Assembly: GCF_964355755.1 (NCBI RefSeq)
Contig: NC_092673.1
Location: forward strand, 35,721,648-35,785,647
From: Antedon mediterranea
Taxonomy: Eukaryota; Echinodermata; Crinoidea; Comatulida; Antedonidae
Length of the DNA: 64,000 bases
Direction of reading: 5' to 3'
The notes beneath the pieces were generated by a model, which worked only from the letters and a program-made list of their open reading frames with translations, was not told where the DNA came from and searched no databases. This document shows, piece by piece, positions 57,201 through 64,000 of the stretch (positions are counted from its first letter, which is position 1; the number at the start of each line of letters is the position of its first letter). The position numbers and the translations under genes are program-made.

Positions 57201-59204
57201 TGTCTACTTTCAAAACATGGAGTAGATAACACAACACACTTAAATCACTACTGTACAGTATGATATGCAGTGTTTAAAACCAAATCCTTTTCATTCCCTA
57301 AATGCTAGCAGTGACAAATAGCCATCTTATAGAACAGCAAGAGACACTGAATAGAAATTTCTAACAATTGTTCAAATTAATATACTGTATTTTTTTAAAA
57401 ATGCTCCAAACCAATTATTATTTAAATATCATTATGTCTGATTGATTTATGTAACAATAATTTGTGTCGGTGGTCGATCAAGCATATCATATTGTTCAAC
57501 AAGTTTCCTGTTTTTTTGTGTAATACATTCAATATATTTCCCTCAATTTTTTAACAGCATTATATCAATACAGTACAAACACATTAATCAACACATTTAT
57601 AAACACATTTATAATGTAAAGAGGCACTTCACTCACTTGAATGACTATTTATACTGTTGTTTATTACTACTATGCACCAATACAGTACTTTGGTTTTTTT
57701 TTTAAATAACGGTAGAAATAAATAAAATACTGTAAACCTTAGCAGCTACAGTACTGTAAACCTTAGCAGCTACAGTACTGTAAACCTTAGCAGCTACAGT
57801 ACTGTAAACCTTAGCAGCTACAGTACTGTACACCTTAGCAGCTACAGTACTGTAAACCTTAGCAGACAGTACTGTAAACCTTAGCAGCTACAGTACTGTA
57901 AACCTTAGCAGCTACAGTACTGTAAACCTTAGCAGCTACAGTACTGTAAACCTTAGCAGCTACAGTACTGTAAACCTTCACGACAGATCATGATACCAGA
58001 AGAAATTAATCTCTAACAATACTTTCAATTTATCCAAATTCAGAAAAACATTCATCAGTGGAAAATCCCTTGTGTTTGCTCGGAGAGTTACAAAACAGAT
58101 AAATGAAAAATTAACAAAAACAATTACAAAGTGTCACATCTCTCTCGTACAAAAGAGTTTGGGAATCATGGTATACATAAAAAATGTACATTAAAATGTT
58201 TGCAGCAGGCTAAAATGGACAAACCTTCAGTGACATCTTCTTCCACAGTTCCTTTCAGTTGTGAGAAACACCAACTTGTTTCACCAGCACCTGAAAAAAC
58301 AAAGGTTTTATATCAAGTTGTTGTTGGCATAAAGTAAGTGTTTATATCTTTGTATTTTGTAGGAAGTCCTGTAAATAGTACCTTATCTGATTTCTGGTGG
58401 GTGTGGCATAAGTACATCTAAAATGTGGTACAAAATGTAAGTTTTGATTTAAAAACATGTGAAATGAACAGTAGTTTGGCATACTTAGAATTATACTCAC
58501 GCTATCTGTTTTTTGGTAATGGGAAAAAGGGTAATGTAGTATATAAAGAAAATAAAAAATAAAATCCAACTTATTAATTAGATTCTTAAAGTTTAGATTG
58601 TATTCAATATGCTATATCAAAGCCTAGCTTGGCTACTACTACTGCTATGTATGTATGGTAGGATTGCAAGCAATGTGCAAAATGTACCCAGGTCAGTACA
58701 ACTCTGCTGCCTGTTTATTGATATCATCTCAACTGTCCCTCCCTCATTTAATTGAAATGAGAAGGTTGCGCGGCAATGCAGAATGGCAAAACATAAATGT
58801 AACAAAGAATAGATACCCAGCACGGACATAGGCCTATCCTAGTATTAAAACAAGTTTAGAAAAAAAGAAAATAAAGCAAGATTCAACACATTTCTTAAAC
58901 CATTTCTTGACAAATCCATCAGGTGGTGGTGTCAAATTCAAATACAGTGATGGGTAGGGAAACGTAAATAAACATCTAAATTCGAACGACATATTGGTTT
59001 AAAAGTACACAAGCTATGATCAATGATATTCATTGCAACTTGACAATGTTCTATTTGTTTGCTTTCTGTCGTTGACTATTCATTCTACCCTCCGCTCCGC
59101 ACTACACTAGACTAGTTTTGAATGTCGTACATACAACAAGTACAACACAATGACTCTTCAGAATGCATACATGCAATCAATCAACAAACAAACTCACCTG
59201 CCAT
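51238..59204 (-). CDS. PPP2R2: PP2A regulatory subunit B55 (PPP2R2), 8 coding exons
   Basis: Seven-bladed WD40 subunit that directs protein phosphatase 2A to substrates. Exons: 59204..59198, 58290..58225, 55985..55888, 54672..54498, 54056..53766, 53262..53098, 52144..51883, 51520..51238. All join in phase to 448 aa (human B55 alpha has 447). The first exon supplies only MAG's ATGGCAG; then come [151 protein letters not shown] and [14 protein letters not shown]. Between blades 1 and 2 it has a run of seven Gln (mixed CAA/CAG) not typical of vertebrate B55. Introns hold family A MITEs and several minisatellites. Identity is very secure; the vertebrate paralogue cannot be named, as invertebrates usually have one. 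Confidence 0.97.
52212..52336 (-). mobile_element. MITE family A, copy 9, PPP2R2 intron
   Basis: TAAAGCTCTGTCTACACTAT start, reverse-orientation interior with the word ATCACTACCATATTTG duplicated; the far arm is eroded. Confidence 0.82.
53421..53716 (+). repeat. Two small tandem arrays in a PPP2R2 intron
   Basis: A roughly 64 bp unit (AGTGTCCCTTAATAGGGAGT, then GTTAATACATATATTGCCC) occurs about 2.5 times at 53421-53570. A 17 bp unit (TTCCCTGAATAGGGGTG) occurs about four times at 53645-53716. Both share CCTTAATAGGG / CTGAATAGGGG, so the second may derive from the first. Confidence 0.85.
54372..54416 (+). repeat. LINE/SINE-type 3' tail fragment
   Basis: ATGCGCCTTGAGCACTCTTG then GTATGTGCGCTATAAAAATT, the same conserved tail as near 11633 and 36868, in a PPP2R2 intron. 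Confidence 0.6.
54980..55286 (+). repeat. 38 bp minisatellite, 8 units, PPP2R2 intron
   Basis: Unit TTTGATAGGACCTTGTAGTG followed by TAGGTGGACATACTGCTG. Copies are essentially identical, implying recent expansion. Because 38 is not a multiple of 3 and the unit lacks stops, all three minus frames stay open; these are not genes. Confidence 0.96.
55357..55625 (+). repeat. 28 bp GT-rich minisatellite, PPP2R2 intron
   Basis: Unit GTGTATTATATTGTGTGGGT followed by GTGTGCAT, about eight copies plus a separated partial copy at 55596-55625. It starts only about 70 bp after the 38 bp array. Confidence 0.95.
56975..57134 (+). mobile_element. MITE family A, copy 10, PPP2R2 intron (near full length)
   Basis: TTAAGCTCTGTCCACACTAT to AAGTTTGATAGTGTAGATAG+AGCTTTA. 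Both arms, nested GATGTGCCC/GGGCACATC pairing and the duplicated AAATATGGTA word are all present. One of the best copies for a consensus. Confidence 0.92.
57729..57975 (+). repeat. 24 bp minisatellite, about 10 units, PPP2R2 intron
   Basis: Unit TACTGTAAACCTTAGCAGCT+ACAG. One unit has CTGTACACC and one lacks CT of AGCTAC. Confidence 0.95.
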
Positions 59205-60280
59205 TTTTGTTGCATAAAAATGTCCGACGCAAAATCTCACTCAAAATACCTAATTAAGTTGTCATGACTTTTTAAAAGAATTGCAAAAACGATTAAGACG
59301 ATCAATTCATGATAAATACAGGAGGCATTTTCACTCCTATAAAATGGCGAATTTACAAGAGGGAAGTGTCTAGTATGACGTCAAATGAATTCAGTTGTTT
59401 GAAATGTTGTTCTCCACTAACTAGTGCCGCATGAGGGCGACATTACTAAAATACAAACTATCAAAGAATGGAGGAAACTTGATGGCAATCGGAATGATGC
59501 AACATTTACAAAAAATATCACTAAATAGAGTTTGCTAAAATTAATATTTTTAGGTATGGTTGGTTGCGGTTGGTTGCATTTGGTTGGGGGAATGGGTAGA
59601 CAAATGTTGTTGTGTGGAACTGTTGTTGGGTTGTTAGATGAAGACTATCAGATAGTTGGATCATGGAGATGGTTTGGATACGTTGTCTTTTATGGGGAGT
59701 AAAGTAGGAGAAACAAAATCTAATTAGGAAAGAGTAAAATCTACATCATCATTTCTTGACGTTTATTTATATTTGCTCATTGTCGAAAGCCTACGTCATC
59801 AGATCAACCATTATGCCGACATCATCATGTCTAAATAAACTCATTCATATTTATTTACCGATGATACATCGGCGGCTTGACGTCTTGAATGTTTATTTAT
59901 TTAATATTATTATTGTTTATGTTAATTATTGTAGGCCTATTATTTGACAACCAACTTACCTGAAATATACATAATGACGCAAATCTCAATCAATTAATTA
60001 TTTATATAAGTTATAGGAGCCTAATCCATCCACGGGAATGAGATTGTCACCAAATGTAATGAAATATAGAGACCAAAATAAGTTTAACAGCACACTTTAC
60101 GTCACTGGTTCTTAAAACAAATTATTTGTGTACGAGACAGAGCGAGTAAAGAAAAACATGAATCGAATGGCGTCAAAGTTTGTTTTCCAATGTAACATCG
60201 TAGAATCAAGTGCATTATCATAACATTGTCATAATTCATTTAGCACATTTCATCATTTGCATCCATATAATTACAAAGTT
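59205..60280. other. PPP2R2 5' leader, promoter and intergenic DNA
   Basis: The 5' UTR lies immediately upstream of ATG 59204 on the minus strand. GGTTGGTTGCGGTTGGTTGC-like words at about 59558-59590 are a short local repeat. No other gene seen. Confidence 0.45.
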
Positions 60281-60876
60281 TATATATATTAGTGTTTACT
60301 CTCGGCATGGAGCTAAATGTTTATATATATTAGTGTTTACTCTCGGCATGGAGCTAAATGTTTATATATATTAGTGTTTACTCTCGGCACGGAGCTAAAT
60401 GTTTATATATATTAGTGTTTACTCTCGGCATGGAGCTAAATGTTTATATATATTAGTGTTTACTCTCGGCACGGAGCTAAATGTTTATATATATTAGTGT
60501 TTACTCTCGGCATGGAGCTAAATGTTTATATATATTAGTGTTTACTCTCGGCACGGAGCTAAATGTTTATATATATTAGTGTTTACTCTCGGCATGGAGC
60601 TAAATGTTTATATATATTAGTGTTTACTCTCGGCATGGAGCTAAATGTTTATATATATTAGTGTTTACTCTCGGCATGGAGCTAAATGTTTATATATATT
60701 AGTGTTTACTCTCGGCAGTGTTTACTCTCGGCATGGAGCTAAATGTTTATATATATTAGTGTTTACTCTCGGCAGTGTTTACTCTCGGCATGGAGCTAAA
60801 TGTTTATATATATTAGTGTTTACTCTCGGCAGTGTTTACTCTCGGCAGTGTTTACTCTCGGTATGGAGCTAAATGT
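60281..60876 (+). repeat. 41 bp minisatellite, about 14 units
   Basis: Unit TTTATATATATTAGTGTTTA followed by CTCTCGGCATGGAGCTAAATG. CATGG and CACGG variants alternate over part of the array. At the right end a 16 bp sub-unit (AGTGTTTACTCTCGGC) is separately duplicated. Confidence 0.95.
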
Positions 60877-60889
60877 TTCCTCCATCATC

Positions 60890-61034
60890 TAAAGCTCTGT
60901 CTACACACTATCAAAATAGTTTGAAAAAAAAAGTGTGATGTGCCCAAATACGGAAGTGATATTACATCATCATGTTCAATGAGCACATCAAATGTTTTTG
61001 TCACATAACATTTGATAGTGTGGACAGAGCTTTA
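60890..61034 (+). mobile_element. MITE family A, copy 11
   Basis: TAAAGCTCTGTCTACACACT to CATTTGATAGTGTGGACAGA+GCTTTA; both arms kept, beginning 14 bp after the 41 bp array. Confidence 0.9.
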
Positions 61035-61785
61035 GGTGCGGGGCGAAATCTTCATCGACCTCTTTACAACTCTCTTTCATGATGATATTTATTCTATTTT
61101 TTGTTATATTTAACTTATTTATTTATAGAGAGTGGCCCAAACAGCACACAAACATCATGCATATGCCGATCGCGGAAATCATAAAATAATTCCAACTCAC
61201 TCATAAACCAAATCCAAATGTTTAGTGCCTTATAAATTTGAACAAATAGTGGTATTTATTCATTATTATAGCAATGGCACTAACTGCAATGAACTTTTTC
61301 AATTAGAGCGTGTGGAATGGAATGTATCATCTAACAAAACGACATTTCTTTCAGGCTTTGTTGTCTGATAGCTTCTTTTCATATGAACAAATAAACCCAA
61401 TTACCCTGTCCAACCATTACTAGAATGTGTACCGTATATGCATGAATACGAACGAATAACACGTGTAGGACAATAAAGAAATAACAAGTGGAATTTTTCA
61501 CATTCAGCAAGAGTTGTTTATCATGAATTTATACGCTATAATGGTTGTTTTAAAAACTAATAAATATGTTTTTATAACATTAGTAACCAATATTAAAGTA
61601 CCAGGTATTTAATTTCAGTCGGTGTGTAATAAGCCAAATGTCAGACGTAGCCGATAGCTAAATAGACTTGTTCTTGTTTATTATATGTACTCGCGTTCAT
61701 GTTCATTGATCGCCTGTTCAACCGACCAAACTATGTTTGCAATGCTCGATATTAATCGCCTATAACAATATTGGCCGACTCTTAC
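61035..61785. other. Intergenic or intronic DNA
   Basis: AT-rich; no feature supported. Confidence 0.4.
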
Positions 61786-62048
61786 CTTCGGTTTTTACTG
61801 TGTGTTTAGCCGCTGGAAAACTCAACATATTCCGACAATTGGTCAGCGTATTTTGGACGGAATTTATAGCATTTGAGTAGAGTTGGGCCGGTCCGCCTAA
61901 CATTGCTAGCTCCTCCTTTAACCACCAAGCGGCAACTCCTTCTGGACTGCGTCTAAATGTCGGAGGACTGGTTGAGTTCGGTGTCCATGCTCGACGAGAA
62001 GACACTTGGTCCAACCAAGGAAGCATATAATCCTTTAACAATAATAAT
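61786..62048 (-). CDS. Unassigned coding exon with splice signals
   Basis: Open frame ending at a strong donor (GAAG|GTAAGAGT, 61785). On its 5' side there is an AG at 62049-62050, and an in-frame ATG at 62026. The product would begin MLPWLDQVSSRRAW and contain PEGVAAWWLKEELAMLGG and LSFPAAKHTVKTEG. Composition looks like a real protein. I recognise no domain. It ends in phase 1, the same phase in which PPP2R2 exon 2 begins, so it may be an alternative first exon of that gene. It could also belong to another gene, since 2.6-3.6 kb separates it from the PPP2R2 start and exon 2. Confidence 0.5.
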
Positions 62049-62568
62049 CTTTAGAAAACTATAAAAAAACGATCCATCAAACTCACTCACACCGGACTTT
62101 GTACTCTGTCATTCCAAAATGAGAATATTATTTGTGTACACACATGATGATGACGTTTGAGGGAATGCCTCTGATATCGATTTGTTTCTGATTCGTTGTT
62201 CTATTGCCTACGTATTGTATTCGATCCATTACGATTTTCACGCTTAATTCCCACAGGGACAATTCATTTATACGGCCGGCGATTCAAACAAAATTGACAA
62301 TTAAAAATGTACTCATTGGTATTTAATAGTTATATCTGTACTTGACTAATGATAACAAAGCGCAGTCTGGCGGCCGTCACAATATCAGGCCTACTGAATT
62401 TTTTATCCTCCAACATCCCTTTGTTTTGGGACATTTTTGTTTAGTTTGTTACGAAGTTTTGTGTTATTTCGCGTTACCAAATCCTTTACTAATTGATTGT
62501 GGGGGATACACGTTACATTACGTGTACGCGTAATATGTGACGTCACAGTGCGCTGCCAAATGTAAAGT
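62049..62568. other. Intergenic or 5' flank
   Basis: No supported feature. If the exon at 61.8-62.0 kb is a first exon, its promoter would lie here. Confidence 0.35.
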
Positions 62569-62570
62569 AC

Positions 62571-62697
62571 TTCTACACCATAAAACTTTATGTGACAAAA
62601 AATGTGATGGGCCTAAATGGACATGATGATGTCATATCACTACCATTAAGCATATCACTCTTTTTTTTTTGTGAAACTAGTTTGATAGTGTAGACTT
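62571..62697 (-). mobile_element. MITE family A, copy 12
   Basis: TTCTACACCATAAAACTTTA to ACTAGTTTGATAGTGTAGAC; reverse-orientation interior with a small deletion. Confidence 0.85.
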
Positions 62698-63852
62698 TCT
62701 CATGTATGAACAAAACGAAAATTAGCACACAAAATTCGGATATGTATGAAACCAATAGTGTTTATTGATGAATATCAAAGCATAGAATGACGTGAAAATG
62801 ATAACGGAGTTTGTCCGTAGTCTGACTTATTGGGAATTGACTGTTAGCTGGGTCACCTACGTCCTAATCCGCTAATGAAAAATAAACCCAACCAGATATT
62901 ATAAAGCTATAATAAGATTGATTCTAATAAAATGTCACACAAGTATACACGGCAGTCAATGGTACGTCCATTTCTGAGCAGCAGTTTTACGATGGTGACG
63001 TCATACATTACGTAACATACTTCTTTCTCCATTGTTCACGGATTTTAGGACCAGCCTGCTATAACTAAACGATAACTGTTGTATTAAGATTATACTCGTG
63101 AAGATTAAATTAATTATTAATTAATAGCTACGATTGAATAATAATAAATACATCCAAAGCCTTTATTTGGGCAAGGTCAGATATAAGAAATGGTCTAAAA
63201 ATGAATGGAGAAAGAAATATGTATTTGAATGGCGTGAACCATCGTAGACTTACTGCTAGATTCGGCGAAGGTAGTGAGTCTATTCTATAAAACTCAAGTA
63301 GACTCTCTTGCACGACGTCTCGGCCAACTTTTAGAATCTCTTTCCAATTAAGAATTCTAAAATAATTTATTGCAAAAAGGGGAAATACAAATTCAAAAAT
63401 AAACACGTTTTTGTGGTCGTTTGAAAGAAGACGGTATCGCCTCTTACCATGGGGTTAAACGGTATTACGGTTAATATACCCGTTTACTTGAAAACATTAG
63501 TAAAAATAAACCCATTTTCGTTATACGGAAGACGCAATAACGTTATAACAAACGTTATGACGTCACCTTTTCGTAGATATAAAAAAGGTATTGTTATGCT
63601 TCCTGTTTGGAACTAAGTTAATACACAAAGAATGTTCCCTTGACAGTTTGTACACTCACATATTTATAGATGTTCTATAACTAGAAGTATAAATGAAATT
63701 TACATATTGTTATGATCTACATAGGGCATTACCAAATAAGGAGGAATTGCTTATTCAACTCCTATCTTTTACGATAGTCATAATATCGTTTGTACTGCCA
63801 TAGTAGAAACATATAGAAGCATATTTGATACATTTGGTGAGTAGGAGGTGAT
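62698..63852. other. 3' flank/UTR of the myosin light chain gene
   Basis: AT-rich. A 92-codon minus-strand frame (63128-63406) has no family signature. The GTAAAAATAAACCC and GTTATAACAAACGTTATGACG words near 63500-63560 form small local inverted repeats only. Confidence 0.4.
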
Positions 63853-64000
63853 TTACTTAGATGATTTGACAAGTTCTTCATCCTTGGTTCCATGTTTGAT
63901 GATGCGGACGAACGCGGGATAATTTAGCCAACCATCATCATCAATTGGAGCACCTTTGTACATTTGATCTACTTCTTCCTGAGTGAACCGTTCTCCGCTC
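63853..64000 (-). CDS. Myosin regulatory light chain, last exon (partial)
   Basis: C-terminal 48 residues of a regulatory (MYL9/MYL12-type) myosin light chain, the EF-hand-fold subunit that binds the myosin neck and regulates contraction. The exon runs off the window edge. Frame: [37 protein letters not shown], ending [11 protein letters not shown] and TAA (63855..63853). RFTxEEVDxMY, APID and RIxKHG are hallmarks of this family rather than of calmodulin or troponin C. The final EF-hand loop lacks a full set of calcium ligands, as usual for this family. The tail SSK differs from vertebrate ends. Confidence 0.93.
   Translation of the reverse strand, partial: SGERFTQEEVDQMYKGAPIDDDGWLNYPAFVRIIKHGTKDEELVKSSK

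Noticed and set aside
60645-60872. Repeat-containing open frame SVYSRHGAKCLYILVFTLG
   Set aside because: Product of the 41 bp minisatellite, not a gene.
63128-63406. 92-codon minus-strand frame near the myosin light chain gene
   Set aside because: Phe/Ile-rich translation of AT-rich DNA; probably 3' flank.
63853-64000. Calmodulin or troponin C as the right-edge exon
   Set aside because: RFTxEEVDxMY, APID and RIxKHG are specific to myosin regulatory light chains and the EF loop lacks calcium ligands.

Overview
This is animal nuclear DNA. It is AT-rich and intron-rich, packed with transposable elements and minisatellites, and carries genes on both strands with canonical GT-AG introns. The protein families are bilaterian: alpha-1-adrenergic-like and D2-like amine receptors, PP2A B55, an FAHD2-like protein, a W07G4.4-type M17 aminopeptidase and a myosin regulatory light chain. 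Frequent TAGGCCTA-type words, a DIRS retrotransposon and tRNA-derived SINEs suggest a marine invertebrate deuterostome, perhaps an echinoderm. That assignment is an inference, not proof.

Layout. 2.4-8.7 kb (minus): an alpha-1-adrenergic-type receptor in two coding exons, split at the end of TM6. The 4.6 kb intron holds about 67 copies of a 56 bp minisatellite. 8.9-14.2 kb: short palindromic elements, a SINE and small repeats. 14.2-23.3 kb: a three-level transposon nest. A DIRS tyrosine-recombinase retrotransposon has a 4.1 kb PIF/Harbinger-like element inserted in its left terminal repeat (3 bp TAA duplication), and that element carries a 1.66 kb hAT-like element (8 bp duplication). 23.3-32.3 kb: gene-poor, with SINE and MITE copies.

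32.4-44.2 kb: a head-to-head gene pair. The FAHD2-like gene (minus) has one expected internal exon that I cannot find. The M17 aminopeptidase gene (plus) has 15 exons and 519 codons, complete. Their ATGs lie 339 bp apart, so they probably share a promoter. A truncated LINE and a 21-unit minisatellite lie in the FAHD2 intron. A 22 bp minisatellite in the aminopeptidase gene begins exactly at a 5' splice site. 46.3-47.4 kb (minus): an intronless D2-like amine receptor. 51.2-59.2 kb (minus): a complete 8-exon PP2A B55 gene (448 aa) whose introns hold several minisatellites. A possible alternative first exon lies at 61.8-62.0 kb. The right edge (minus) carries the last exon of a myosin regulatory light chain.

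Two short inverted-repeat families recur across the window. Family A has 12 copies with ends like TCTACACTATCAAACT. Family B has about 9 copies with ends like GCTTGGTTCCCACTAG. The host genes are housekeeping or signalling genes with no evident shared pathway. The unusual content is in the nested transposons and in tandem repeats that touch splice sites.
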